A stretch of DNA of 64,000 nt from Bathynomus jamesi (GCA_023014485.1 JAJOZX010007497.1:158247-222246); one strand, 5' to 3'; counted from the first letter of the stretch, positions 34,045 to 45,473 are shown. The notes: generated from the sequence alone by a model not told the origin. Translations and numbers: made by a program.

Positions 34045-36614
34045 ATAACACTAGGCAACAAATTTCAACTTTTTTTTTGTTACAGACACGTGAACTACTG
34101 ATTCCTACTAAAGCGCTGATGCTGATTTCAGATCTGATATCAAAATTTCTCTATCACGTCCAGATTTTGTGTAACCAAAAACCCCTATTTTTCATTTTTT
34201 TTTCTCACCCGCTTCTGTTACGAAAGCCGTCTAAGCTACTTTTCCGTGCCACGTTTTATGTTAAGCATACTTAAATAATTAGTGAACAGGGATGTCTTTC
34301 CTCCTTTATCTGGCTTAAGACAGATAGCGGAATTCCGCTGGCGGAGTTACCACCCCTGCGCCCAACCATCCACCCAAAGCGCGTTAGTATTTTGTTACTA
34401 CTGAAAGGCAAATTCCTGTTTAAGTGAAACTTTGGTGTGTCCTCTTCCTTTGTCGCTTGTAGGATGACGAGCTCTCCTTCTGCAGGAACCAACAATAATC
34501 TCCCATCATATTTGGGTTGAAATTACCTTGGTATCTGTTTCCATAACTGAGATCTGTTGGTGGAAGCGCTCACCATGCTCGTCACTTACAGCCCCAAGGT
34601 TGGCCGGGAAGAAGTCAAGATGAGAATGTAAAAAATGAATTTTCAAAGACATTCTGCATCCCATTATTTCATAAGATTTAAGCATGTTTTCTAAAGTTTA
34701 CGGTGGTTTTCAGCTTTGTGGTTTCCAAGAAAATTTTTGACAAATTCAACGAAAGATGTCCATGCTCCTAGTTCATTCTCATTTAGGTTAGATGGAAACG
34801 ATGAGTCGTGGATGACACTGCGGATCTGTGGTCCAGTGAAAACTCCAGCTTCTAGCTTAGCATCTGTCAATATTCCTTTGAATTTATCCTTTAAATATTG
34901 GAAACCACTACCTTGATGATCCATACCCTTCACGAAATTTTTCATAAGGCCAAGTTTAATGTGAAGTGGTGGAAGATGTACTTTCTGAGGGTCAATAAGT
35001 GCTGGGTGTTTCACATTGTATTTACCAACAACATGTTCAGTTCTAGATGGCCAATCATGTTTTTTGTAGTGGTTCTTGTCATCTCTGCTGTTCCATAGAG
35101 ACAAAAAGCACATATGCTTTGTGTAGCCCAACTGTAACCAAGAAGTAATGATACAACTTTAAGGTCGCCACAAATATTCCATGTGTGGTCCTTATATTTG
35201 ATGAGTCTTAGCAGCAGTTTCATCGATTCATAAGTCTCATTAAGGCCAGTGGCATGTGCTACAGGTATTGAAGGTTTTTCATTGCCGTTGTGCAGTAATA
35301 CAGCTTTAAGGCTAGCTTTACTAGAGTCAATGAACAGTCTCCATTCTTTTGGATCATAGCGACAGCCAATCCCTTGCATCAGACCACTGATATCGTGGCA
35401 GAAACAAACGTTTTCTTCCTGTAAGTAAAATGATGAAAACTGCAAATGGCGATGGCGGAAATGGGAAACTTTGGTGTTTGGTTGGAGAAGATTAAATTCT
35501 TGAAGTCTTGAACCAAGCAACTCTGCCTTTTCTTTTGGTAATTCCAAATCGCGCACTAAGTCATTTAACTCCGCTTGACTTAACAAATGTGGGGAAATAT
35601 TTGCATCTGGAACATATATGCCATCTTTCCCTGTTTCTATATCACTAACAGAATCTTCAGATGAACTGCTGTCTGTTATCGTTGCTGGTGGAACTGGTGG
35701 TGGATTTGTTTCATCATGTGGTACTGGTTTCATTGCTGATTCGCAGTTTGGGTACGTGATCTTTGATTTGTTTTTCTTTGTGAAACCAGCAATCTTTGTC
35801 AAACAAAAATAACAATCATTGAAGTGATTTTTTGGCTCACGCCAAACCATGGGGACTGAGAACGGCATAGCTTTTCTTTTACCATTCATCCAAGCTATTA
35901 ACATTGCATTGCACTGTGCACAGCAAATATGTGGTGCCCAGTCCCTCTGTTGGTCTCCTAACTTACAGTCAAAATAACACTTGTAGGCAAGTTTAATCTT
36001 TGTTGTTATGTTTCTACGTTGTGGCTTAGGTGTATATTGTCCACAGACAAAGCAGAAGTTGTCTGGGTGATTTACACAAGCACGTCTATTTGATGCCATT
36101 TTTAATTACCATACAATATCTGAAAAAACGTAGAAAGTAATTATTACGATGTGCAAAATAAAAAGAAATACACACCGTAGTACAAAACAAATGCTATAAA
36201 AACACACAAGTCACCACAACCTGTCACTTGCTCATCAGCAGAGAGCTTCAACAACCGTTCTGCTTGACTGTCACGTAGCGACTGACCGTTGGGCCGTTGC
36301 CCGTTACTATGCTCTTGACTCAGTGTTGCCAACTCTGGATAAATTTTATTTATCAAAATTGTTCGAATTTGTATATAGTTGGCAAAAAAAAATTGCTTTA
36401 ACCTTGAAAAGCAAGTTTCATATTACTGGCATTAAGCCGATTAAAACCAAAATCTGGACGTGGTAGAAAATTTTACTAAAAGTGATTTGTATTTTACACA
36501 AAATCTAGACGTGATAGAAAAAATCTAATTATAGATTTGAAATCAGCATACCGAAATTAGCTAGGAGCACCTATTTGGTCTTCTGTAACAAAATCTTTGT
36601 TGCCTAGTGTAATC
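34045..36614 (-). mobile_element. Copy D of the PPLHIKLGLMK TIR transposon, nearly complete
   Basis: Left end GATAACACTAGGCAACAAAT and right end in reverse complement GATTACACTAGGCAACAAAG. Similarity continues inward: TTTTGTTACAGA, GCTGATTTCARATCT and TTTCTATCACGTCYAGATTTTGTGTAA on both sides (34078-34175 and 36455-36600). The consensus terminus with copy B is RWWACACTRG. One gene inside, on the minus strand. Confidence 0.85.
34420..36099 (-). pseudogene. Putative DDE transposase, copy D (best preserved, ~560 codons)
   Basis: ATG at 36097-36099. N-terminal Cys-rich module (residues ~8-115): CVNHPDNFCFVCG, HICCAQC, PMVWREPKNHFNDCYFC. Acidic Ser-rich linker (~150-170), LNDLVRDLELPKEKAELLGS (~190), YDPKEWRLFIDSSKASLKAV (~260), IPVAHATGLNETYES, WNICGDLKVVSLLLG (~325). 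Then, after a 1-nt frameshift near 35120: CFLSLWNSR, PPLHIKLGLMKNFVKGMD, GVFTGPQIRSVIHD, KNFLGN. A further break near 34690 is followed by HFLHSHLDFFPANLG, DEHGERFHQQISVM, a frameshift near 34545, DYCWFLQK, and a TAA at 34420-34422. Intronless at the site where A and B have an intron. Only three or so lesions; a good reference for the family. Function inferred, not shown. Confidence 0.75.
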
Positions 36615-36960
36615 TATGAACTACAAGGAATTCTATATTCTTGGAAGAGCTTATCACATCACCTCTACAGGGGATGATGTCATAACTTAACACTTAAAAA
36701 ATAGTAATTTCAATGACAACATTTCATACACTGAATAATTGTTTTTAAGATCGTTGAAAGATTTCTTTTTTAAATTGGTGACGCGTATTGATGAAATTTA
36801 CATGAAACTCATTATAAATGAATGGCATTTTGTTTCACATTAATACTTCATTATAGGGTCAAGCTATATTTAATTAATTGACTAAAAACTTTATAGAAAC
36901 TGTAACTAAATTTTACTTTTCAAATTCAAATTCAAAACTTTATTCAAAAAAAGAATACAA
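36615..36960. other. AT-rich flank; possible LINE 3' tail
   Basis: 36917-36950 (TTCAAATTCAAATTCAAAACTTTATTC) reads on the minus strand as GAATAAAGTTTTGAATTTGAATTTGAA, a polyA signal followed by short tail repeats, typical of LINE or SINE 3' ends. Confidence 0.4.
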
Positions 36961-36966
36961 CTTGCA

Positions 36967-37412
36967 AGTAGTATTGCCTGAAAAAGGTAGAGTGCAGGAA
37001 TGTTGCAATGTTGCAAGAGATAATGTTTAATGTTGCAAAGGGGTACTGTTGCAAATGGGGGATGGGGTATGCAACAACTCAATGTTGCAAAGGGGGTGGG
37101 GGATGCTGCAGGTGCAACAAGGGGTCATGAAACTTGGAGGCGGCGTTATCCCCCAAGAGAAAGACAGGAGAAGGAGAGAAAGGAAGAGAGGTATTCACCT
37201 GGCTCCTGCCAAGTGCACACTAAGACTTCAGCCGACCCGCCGTCCTCTTATAGACCCCTAATCAGCCAGTTGGCTTAGAAGGCGTAAATGGCTTGTTCAG
37301 GTTGAGTTGTCAGATACCACTTTTTATTTTAATTGTTCAGGTATACATTATTATGAAGAGTTGCCAGATACCACTTTTTATTTTAATTGTTCAGGTATAC
37401 ATTATTAGGTTG
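36967..37412 (+). repeat. Polinton left terminal inverted repeat
   Basis: AGTAGTATTGCC...GGTAGAGTGCAGGAATG...TGTTGCAAAGGGG...GTCATGAAACTTGGAGGCGG...AAGTGCACACTAAGACTTCA...AGCCAGTTGGCTTAGAAGG, then two tandem ~67-bp units (GTTGCCAGATACCACTTTTT...CAGGTATACATTATTA; 37306-37412). It lacks about 260 bp that the right copy has between the TTGGCTTAGAAGG phrase and the GTTGCCAGATACC unit. Confidence 0.88.
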
Positions 37413-37917
37413 CCAGATTGTACCATTATTTAATTCTTAAAAGTTGGCTTAGAATTCCGCTAGTAGGTTTAGAAGGCGTAACCAGCCATTTGTTATAATT
37501 GTTTACAACCAAAATAATTAAATAAAACAACATTACATCATTCTGTTTATTAAAATATATAGAAAATAAATACACGTTTGAATGATCAATTAAAAATAAT
37601 AATAGTTTAAGAAATATGAACGAGGAATATACATATAATCAAAAATATATCCGTCAATATAACAGTACAGGAGAAATATATATACACACACACACACAAT
37701 TATATTATGGAGATATATAAAAATAAATATACATTGGAATGATCAAAAAACAAAAATAAGAAATAAGAAATAATATAACCATCAACATAGCAGAAATATA
37801 TACACACAACTAAATAAATAAATACATACACTTTATCTTCTACCGCGCAAAATAAGAAATCGTATAGCCATCAATATAGCAGAAATACACACACACACAC
37901 ACACACACACACATATG
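37413..37917. other. Polinton left arm, non-coding, with CA-rich units
   Basis: AT-rich. Three degenerate units ending CAGCAGAAATATAYACACAC-like (37650-37700, 37780-37810, 37860-37915), each finishing in (CA)n. Confidence 0.5.
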
Positions 37918-38286
37918 TTAAATATATAAATACATTTCACTTTTTTTCAAAATACTAAACTCGCTCTTAATCGAATCTACAATTACATCATTATCGCTCT
38001 GCATTACGCAGTATACGCGGTTTAATAATATTTCACCACTTAAAGTATAGGGAAACCTGTACTCGATATGAAGGGCCTTCATATCGTTCAGTACTATTTT
38101 TGTTCCCACTTTACAACCGGTTGGTAAGTTATCTTTAAATACGTCTAGAATACAATCAAAAGCACGCACAAAGAGTTCATCGTTAGCCACATTATTAAAC
38201 ACAAGTTTATAAACACGCCTTTCCAATCGAGGGTTTATTTCTACCGACGCGAGCTTTTCAATCGTGAACTCATCTTCACTCAACAT
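37918..38286 (-). CDS. Polinton left-arm ORF, 122 aa, unknown
   Basis: Clean minus-strand frame starting MLSEDEFTIEKL. Mixed alpha/beta-looking, no membrane segment, no Cys motif. Its start overlaps the end of the next upstream ORF (38276-39034) by 11 nt, the same compact style as the right-hand genes, which argues that it is real. I do not recognise it. It is the gene closest to the left terminal repeat. Confidence 0.55.
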   Translation of the reverse strand: MLSEDEFTIEKLASVEINPRLERRVYKLVFNNVANDELFVRAFDCILDVFKDNLPTGCKVGTKIVLNDMKALHIEYRFPYTLSGEILLNRVYCVMQSDNDVIVDSIKSEFSILKKSEMYLYI

Positions 38287-39034
38287 AGCGGCAATTGAAA
38301 TAATCTTCTAAGTCGTTACGACAACTGCTCGTTATATAAAGAAATAGTTCTTCAGGGTGAACGATGTAGGTGAGCTCAGCCTTGTACCGATCAATTGCTT
38401 TGTACCAAAGTTCATGATATTTCAAAGAGTCTAAACTTTTTAAATAAACGTCCAGCTCTAGACCATTCTCACCTTGTTCAGCCCTACACTCGGTAAACCC
38501 ATCGAGCAGAGCGATGTATGCGTATTCAAGTACTGTATCAAAATAAAGCATATCCGTAACACTCGCGTCTAATATAGGTTTCAGCTTGCGGAATCCGACG
38601 ATTTCAAACATTCTGTCGAGGATGAAACTGTTTCGCGTAGGAACAAGAGCGTTATTATCAGAAGCATTCTTCCACATCAGCCGTATATTAATGCATGGCC
38701 GATCGTTATTTATACACAACGTACATACAACGGCGTATGATGGGGTGTCACTAATCTGCCCTCTTCTTGTACCTACGTTAGCAGGTATTTTATAACGATC
38801 TTCACTCCACTTCTCAACTATCACGAAGATTCTATTCATTTCCTCGACACTTAAATAAACAACATTCCGTTTGTTTGTTTGTCTACATTCCGTTTCTAGT
38901 ACATAGTTAACGGCACCGGATTTACGCCTGAACACGCGCAACGATTTCGTCACGGACACATCGTACGAGGCGTTGAGAATGCTGCTCAAAGGAAGTTCCA
39001 TCGTGTTCGAGGAGCGCATGTCCACTCGGTTCAA
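38276..39034 (-). CDS. Polinton left-arm ORF, 252 aa, unknown
   Basis: Minus-strand frame from ATG 39034 (or an internal ATG, MELPLSSILNAS, 33 nt later) to 38276 without lesions. Contains VVYLSVEEMNRIFVIVEKWS near residue 60, a possible CxxC (VVCTLCINNDRPCINIRL) near 100, and an acidic C-terminal half. Uninterrupted although most other genes of the element are broken. No family recognised; candidates such as a virion or host-interaction protein cannot be separated by sequence alone. Confidence 0.6.
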   Translation of the reverse strand: MNRVDMRSSNTMELPLSSILNASYDVSVTKSLRVFRRKSGAVNYVLETECRQTNKRNVVYLSVEEMNRIFVIVEKWSEDRYKIPANVGTRRGQISDTPSYAVVCTLCINNDRPCINIRLMWKNASDNNALVPTRNSFILDRMFEIVGFRKLKPILDASVTDMLYFDTVLEYAYIALLDGFTECRAEQGENGLELDVYLKSLDSLKYHELWYKAIDRYKAELTYIVHPEELFLYITSSCRNDLEDYFNCRYVE

Positions 39035-39101
39035 GCTCTGAGATAACTATGAGCCGCGTGAGGCACTCAGGTAGGCAGGAACGGTTCGATGGGCGGTTGA
39101 C

Positions 39102-39338
39102 TCACCCTAATGATACGTGAATGGGTTTGTTCGAATTCGTATGATCCGTGAGGTGCGAGTCACACCATAATCTAATGAAATGTGTGCGGCGCTGATCGAA
39201 TTGTTGTACCCCATTATATTGGGTAGTGTTTTTTTCCGGTACAAGAATTAATTTCGGTTTTAACGTTTTATCACTACCACTTCCCTGAATACACACCACA
39301 CAGTTTCCCTCAGGGTAAATTTCACGAACTAGGCACAT
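39102..39338 (-). CDS. Polinton left-arm small ORF, 78 aa, unknown
   Basis: MCLVREIYPEGNCVVCIQGS..., ending NSNKPIHVSLG. It lies 20 nt from the neighbouring ORF at 39359 and 67 nt from the 252-aa ORF, on the same strand. Spacing is its main support. Confidence 0.4.
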   Translation of the reverse strand: MCLVREIYPEGNCVVCIQGSGSDKTLKPKLILVPEKNTTQYNGVQQFDQRRTHFIRLWCDSHLTDHTNSNKPIHVSLG

Positions 39339-39358
39339 TTTATAATGTTTTATCTCTC

Positions 39359-39942
39359 CTAAACATCTTCACACTCCGGCGCACTATTTGAGAGGAACAT
39401 ATGCCCATATTTTTCCTTTTTGCCTAGCAAACAATACTCGTCTCTAAAGTCTGCTAAAAACTCACGCAGGGCACTAGCCACAACCTCACTACGAACCTCA
39501 TCATGATATACATTAATATAGTGATAAAAATACTTAAGATTGTCCATGATGACGAGATTCACATTTTCAACCGAAGTGTACGAGTACTCGGTATGGTGTA
39601 ACATGATATAATACCGCTTGTCACACCACTCATCCACAAGACTCACTATCCATATCTGCTGCTTCTCTTCTGCACGCGTTGTTTCTTTTACTTCACTGAA
39701 TATGTGAGACTTTATAAAGCTTAGCTCAACAGCATACTTCAATACATCGTCTGTGCAACGAAATCCTACAACGCTCTACAACCACAGAGTATTTGTACAT
39801 CTTGCTCCTTCGCACGATCCAATGTGGTTTTAAAAGAGGCAAAGGAGGGGGGAATAGGAAGTTTTTCGGTATCCACCACATCTTGAAGCTTTGCAGAATA
39901 CCATTTCATAAACGTTGAACAAGCAATATTAAAGGTAGCCAT
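39359..39942 (-). pseudogene. Polinton left-arm ORF, ~190 codons, one frameshift, unknown
   Basis: ATG at 39940-39942 (MATFNIACSTFMKWYSAKL) is open for about 58 codons to a TAG near 39768. The adjacent frame carries on at once (GFRCTDDVLKYAVELSFIKS ... WIVSLVDEWCDKRYYIM ... ) to 39359. The two parts look like one protein broken by a 1-nt indel near 39770-39790. Its role is unknown. Regular beta-strand-like alternation near VNLVIMDNLKYFYHYINVY. Confidence 0.5.
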
Positions 39943-40050
39943 TTTCTTCTACGCGGCGAATACACGTCTGAGCTCAAGGACTTACTGCAATCAACTGACC
40001 GCGCAGGGAAGCACAGGTTGTAGCATGACTCACGTTGCTGGTCTTTCACC

Positions 40051-40054
40051 TGTG

Positions 40055-40091
<37 letters not shown>
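40051..40091. repeat. (CA)n microsatellite
   Basis: (AC)20-like run between the left-arm ORFs and the polymerase gene. 40092-40196 has no gene. Confidence 0.95.
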
Positions 40092-40094
<3 letters not shown>

Positions 40095-40196
40095 GGAGAA
40101 AGTGAAACACTAATTGAAACATGATTTATTTAATAAACGAGATATTCAAGTTATATATATTTACAAATACGTGTAAAATAATTAACAATAGACACA

Positions 40197-43100
40197 TCAA
40201 AGATTATATACAAGACATATATATTTACAAATACGTGTGATAAATAAGTTAACAATAGACGCATCAAAGGTTATGGTATCCTTCACGCCCCCCAGCTTCT
40301 GCGCTCGAAAATTGTGGGTGCCTACAGTTAGTTGGGGAGGCCGATCGCTCTCATCGTCCAAACACACTAGATCCTTCAACGATTCAAAGTTAACAACCCG
40401 CCGATTCGCATGGTTGAGCGTAATACCCTTTGCCTTCACGTTATATTTCATATCCTCCCCCACCCTCACCCCATAAGTTTTAGGTCCTGTTGAGACAAAA
40501 GAGTCGGCGTATGCGTTGTCCCCATACTCATCCTTGAACTCATCAGTGAGCTCGCCGAGGAACTCCCCAATAGCAGGTATGTATTCACCCTCCCTCTCTG
40601 TGAATATCACGCTATCTGTATCGACATACAATACTCTCCGCCAAAGAGAATGCAATAGTCCCCAAAGTTTTATGCGGGCGTAGGCTGTTGTGAAGCTGGC
40701 CACAGGTATGTTTGTAACCCTTGAGGTATCTGTGGCCAATTCAGTGTTGTTGTACTTTATTATGTAAGTATTACCTACATTCACGATCTCCATGACCTCT
40801 TTATCGGGAGCATTGGCATAATCCCAGACTTCAATATAACTTTGTGCCAAATGAATGTTCCCTTTGCCGGTATTCTGTGCAAATTTTCCCCATAGACTGT
40901 TTAATCACAACTTTGCACTAAAGCGCTTGCCAGGATTCTTTGCAATTTGGGCACGATCAAGTTGTATACCTTCGCGGTCGCGGTAACGTTGAATATAGGC
41001 AGACTTTTCATCTTCGGTATCAACTCCTCGCGGATACCCTGATGCCTCAACCTTATCCTTCAAAAATGCGTTTATATATGGTGTGAAAAGGTTGGGTAGC
41101 TTCTGAAACCTCCACACCTCATGTATCTTCAGTATTCTATACCCATGGCGTACGGCTAGGACCAGCTCAGGACTTGTATATATGCCTCTGATCTTACGCT
41201 GGTGGGGTATATGGTTACAATTGCCGTTATTCTCTTCCGCGCACTTCACGAACAGGGGAAACATGAGCTTGTGGTCTATAACGACGGGTAAGATCGGCAT
41301 CCATAAATTGCGTGGGGGAGTACGTCTACGAAAGAGAGCCCAAAGTAACGATCATTCAAATTTCTTGAAAATTCATTGATGGAGGGCAGGTTAGGTCCCA
41401 CCAGTTTCTCAGGAGCGCCCACGGGGTACGGATTGTTCTTCATCACGTATGGGTATAAAGAACAGAAATCGTAGTAATGGAGCTTCACACCCTCCGTAGG
41501 GGAAAGTATAGCCTGAATGGATTTGTACGTCCTCCAAACAAGCTATCACCACATTTGAGAGGATCCAGCACCATTGAACGCTTGATCGTGTTTATTTCCT
41601 CACGGTACACCTCGTCTGTCTCCATCCGTGCATCATATTCATGCTCCCACAAGACTTTGTGAGTGAACTGGGACCCTATAAGTTGATCACGGGTGCGGGT
41701 CCATGCAAGACAGTCGGCAGGAGATCTACCGTGGATATCTCCGGCGATTCCGCACTCAGGACGGGGGCATCCATGCCACCAGCATCCGTTAAAGGAGTAC
41801 ACAGTCTTCACACCAGTGACACGGTTTTCACTTAACCCATCAACCCAAAAAACACGACCATTAATCTTAATGGGTACTTCACCCGTGTTGCGGGCGTGCT
41901 TTATGTATACACCTGTCTGTTGCTGTAGGTGTATGAGCCAGTAAATAGCCTTGTGGCCGTAACTGCGGGGGTTGTTTCGGTGAATAATGGCTAAGGTGGC
42001 TTTAGGCATGAAGTTATTTTGAACACCGTAAAACATAATGACGCGATGGTGGTTGCGACTTGCAGCGGATCGCATTTGAAACGGCCTATGTACATCCTTC
42101 TAAAGGCCTGGAAACATACTCTAAGCACGCGCACATCATTCACGCAATAACGCTCACATTCATCAGCTATATTATAAGGATTACGTTCATTAAAACTGTT
42201 GTAGTATCGATCAAAGTCTTCACGTTCATCTACACTCATACAATCATAGTTAAAATAATGTTTGGGTGGTGGGGCCTACGTAGTTTAAAGTCTCGCTGGT
42301 GAGGAAAGTGTAAAAAGTATCCTTTGGAAACTTCAGCTGCTACCCCATCACCTTGGGTAGCTTTGCTAATTTACAAGGTGTGAATAATAAAGTGTCTTTA
42401 AATTGTACATTGCCTCTTATTTGCATCTGTATTAATTTGTTGCCTCTTTTCAATGGATCACCTGTAAATATCTCAGAGGATTCGTGCTCAAGCAACTCCT
42501 TATAAAGGAACTGCGTGTCAAACTTTGCCCCGTTATGGGCGAGAATATACAGTCATTTTTTGAACTTGTCGGCTAACTTGACAATATAGGACACAAATAG
42601 TTTCACAGGACTATCGTGGACATTCGTTTTAAAAACGTTTGTCGTTTACCGCATTTGGGGCACTCGTCACATTCGATCTCCATACACTCATCGCAGATAG
42701 TCTGGCTCACAAGTAAATGTGGAATTACCTCTTTGGTTTCAGCATTCGTATATAACATACATGTTTTACTCCATCCGCCTTATATTCCTCCTGGCATGTA
42801 GGACAGGAATTTCGTCACAATTGTGCTTAAATTTTCCCCAATTATCCATTGTGGTAAACATACCACATTCACAGATTCTCATTTTCCTGCACGTGCCAAT
42901 TGATTTATGGAGATCAAAACAGCTATTATTGAAAAATGTGTGTCTACACACTTTACATTCCCTCTTCTCAGCTTCAACTACACGGCTTTCACATTTGGAG
43001 CTTTTACATTGTTCACATACCATGTGACATTCTTTACAATGTTTCACTATATCATCCGCAAACTGGAGGCAACCCTTACACAAATCATGATGCCGTCCAT

Positions 43101-44504
43101 ATTTTCGACTTTTATCGTAACTCGCGTAAAGGCACCTTATATTACGGATGGGGAAATACGTTGCCTCTGACAGACCTAAAATAAGTAGGGGCCTTGTACG
43201 ATCTCTCACACACCTTTTAAAAACATACACAGTCCTACGATAATCATCCAGTCCAAACACAACTATACGAACATTCATTTCCTGTTCTACCATTCTCAGC
43301 TCTTCAGTGCCCATATTACAGTCAAATTCAAGTTCACAGTCTACAGCTAGTTTACGGACACGTTCCACGACCGTAGGCAGCCAAATTTTTTGAGCCCGTG
43401 TATTTTGTACAGTAAACATGCGAGCCAAGACACTGCTATAAAGCCGCAACCACGATCGACGTTTATATGCCGTCTATAAATAGCTTGAGAATTGAGGTTA
43501 AGAGTATACGGAATGGCACTATGACCCGCAACACGGAATACACGATCAATATTTACCGTGAAGTTATCCATATTGAAGGCTATACTACTTTGAGAGGCCT
43601 GCATTATACGTCCTAATATACATTCTGCATCTTCAGCCGCCAAACGTCTAAATGGCACTACTACCCAATAATCATCTACATCACCGTCATCTGACCCGAA
43701 TCCGAAGGACAGACTCGTCCTGACTTCACGCTCGTCGCGGTTCTGAGGAGCAAACTCTACAATACGCTGTACAACCCGGCGTAGCCCGCGCTCAATTCCA
43801 TTGCTATACGTGGCTCTAGGGTCGACCCTGACTCTATACCGATTTCTAGTCAAGGCTGGGGTGGGGGCTGCGGAGCGCACCAACTCAAACGTTATATCAT
43901 CCTCAACAGAACGAGTCACCGCTGTGGAGGATGAACAAGAGTTTATATTGGATGATGTGGGATTGGTTGCGTAAGACGTTGAGGGTTGGGGATCTATTAT
44001 TGCAGACTCAACAGAACGGGGGACAGCTGTGGAGGATGGACAAGGGGCTATATCGGCCAAAGATGCTGATGTGGGGTTCGCAGCGTAAGACGTTGAGGGC
44101 CTGGAGTCTATTATTGTAGACTCAACAGAACCGGGGGCAACTGTGGCGGATGAATAAGGGGATATATTGGCGGAAGGTGCTGCTGGGGGGCTTGTTGCGT
44201 AAGACGTTGAGGGTTGGGGCTCTATTACTGGTGGTTGGCTAGCAACAGGCGCGTATTTCGGTCGCTTTATACCTGACGTGGGGTTCTCTTCATCATACCT
44301 CCGCTTTGAACGTGCTACCGGTATCGCTGGTGAGGGTTCGTCGGCAGGGGAGGATTCTGTGATCACAACTACACTGTCGTCGGGGTCATCCGTAATGTCG
44401 ATGATGGGGTGCTGTACCTCATCGTCATTCACGGTTCTGTGGGAGAAGAAAACAAAATATAAGGAACAGCACTCAAAATTTGTAATATTTTGTAAATGAT
44501 CCAC
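40197..44504 (-). pseudogene. Protein-primed family B DNA polymerase (pPolB), broken
   Basis: Minus strand from about 44504. N-terminus (43347-44504) is a Ser/Pro/Thr-rich segment with three repeats of a PQPSTSYATNP-like unit. After a frameshift near 43410 comes a Cys/His-rich module (KGCLQFADDIVKHCKECHMV, CEQCKSSKC, CKVC; 42770-43180). Exonuclease remnants: AHNGAKFDTQFLYKEL near 42530 (preceded by an in-frame TGA) and ERYCVNDVRVL near 42120. Polymerase: motif A YYDFCSLYPYVM near 41470, motif B region LNSLWGKF near 40885 with a TGA just before, motif C YVDTDSV near 40620. Other frameshifts near 42010, 41490 and 41300. Replicates the linear element by protein priming in intact relatives. The minus-strand TTTTGTTTTCTTCTCCCACAG near 44435 looks like a 3' splice site, so the first codons may be a separate exon. 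Confidence 0.85.
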
Positions 44505-44526
44505 TTAGGAGTGTGACGCGTTAGAA
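44505..44526. promoter_or_regulatory. Divergent intergenic gap
   Basis: Only about 22 nt separate the polymerase frame from the ATPase start, so the two transcription units diverge here. Any promoter must overlap coding sequence, or the polymerase start lies at a downstream exon. Confidence 0.35.
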
Positions 44527-45155
44527 ATGGACTCTATAGAAAAATTCAGATTCACGAGCCCATCCACATGTATTTTATCTGGACCTACAGGATGTGGTAA
44601 AACTGTGTTTATGCTTAAAATCATTAAAGAAAAGGGAGAGATGTTCTCGAAATTTGTGCATAAAGTTATATGGTGCTATTCGACGCATCAATCAGTGTTC
44701 AACGAGTACCAAGATGATATTTTGTTCCACAAAGGTGTATATGACGTTAATTCGTTAAAGGGAAATGAACATACAGTCATTGTAATTGACAATCTCATGT
44801 TGGAGATGGATAAAACTTTTGCCGAGACATTTACAGTATTCTCCCACCATCTTAACATAAGCGTGTTCTTCATCAATCAGAATCTATTTTTCAAAAATAG
44901 ATACATGCGCGATGTGTCGTTAAATACACAATATCTAGTCTTATTCCACAACGTAGAGATTTATCACAAATTGGGGTATTAGCCAATCAAATGTTCCCGA
45001 ATCAGTGTAAGGAGTTTTTGGAAGTTTATAAAGAAGCTACAAGCACGCGTTACGGATATTTGCTTTGCGACCTTCATCCGCGAAACACGTTTAGAGTGCT
45101 TCTAAGAACGAATATATTTCCAAACGAGCCTGAAACGGTGTTTATTCCAGAATGA
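44527..45155 (+). pseudogene. FtsK/HerA-type genome packaging ATPase, one frameshift
   Basis: ATG 44527. Walker A LSGPTGCGKTVFMLKIIKE at residues ~18-37; Walker B TVIVIDNLM at ~83-91; sensor-like FFINQNLFFK at ~117. A 1-nt deletion near 44955 ends the first frame at 44982; the adjacent frame continues through LANQMFPNQCKEFLEVYKEA and LLCDLHPRNTFRVLLRTN to a TGA at 45153-45155. About 210 codons, normal for Polinton ATPases, which drive DNA into the capsid. Its stop overlaps the next start (ATGA). Confidence 0.88.
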
Positions 45156-45473
45156 CAAAGAGACTAAAGAAATACGTGAATTAATAAAAATCTATCATCG
45201 ACTGCCCCGGGCAATGCAACAGATGTTTATTAAAAATATCGACTCCGACTTTTTAAAATGCATCTGTGAAATCTGTCTTAACGTTATAAATTGCAATGTA
45301 TCAATGAAACCATCTCAGAAGGCTCGCCTACGCCGTTACAAGAACATAATACGTGCACTCGCTCGTAAAAGTCAAACTGTAGGAAGAAAAAACGAATTAT
45401 TGTACAAACAGGAGGGTCATTTCTCCCCATCTTATTTTCAGTTTTGGGTCCTTTACTGACTAGATTAATATAA
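45152..45473 (+). pseudogene. Small conserved Polinton protein, two frameshifts
   Basis: ATG 45152 overlaps the ATPase stop. After a 1-nt indel near 45178 the frame has LIKIYHRLPRAMQQMFIKNI, CICEICLNVI and PSQKARLRRYKNIIRALARK; a second indel near 45412 moves to a hydrophobic Gly-rich tail (GGSFLPILFSVLGPLLTRLI) ending at 45473. A helical basic body with a glycine/hydrophobic tail is a form I recall from a small ORF in many Polintons and adintoviruses. Function unknown; a minor virion protein is plausible. The stop overlaps the next ATG (TAATG). Confidence 0.65.
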
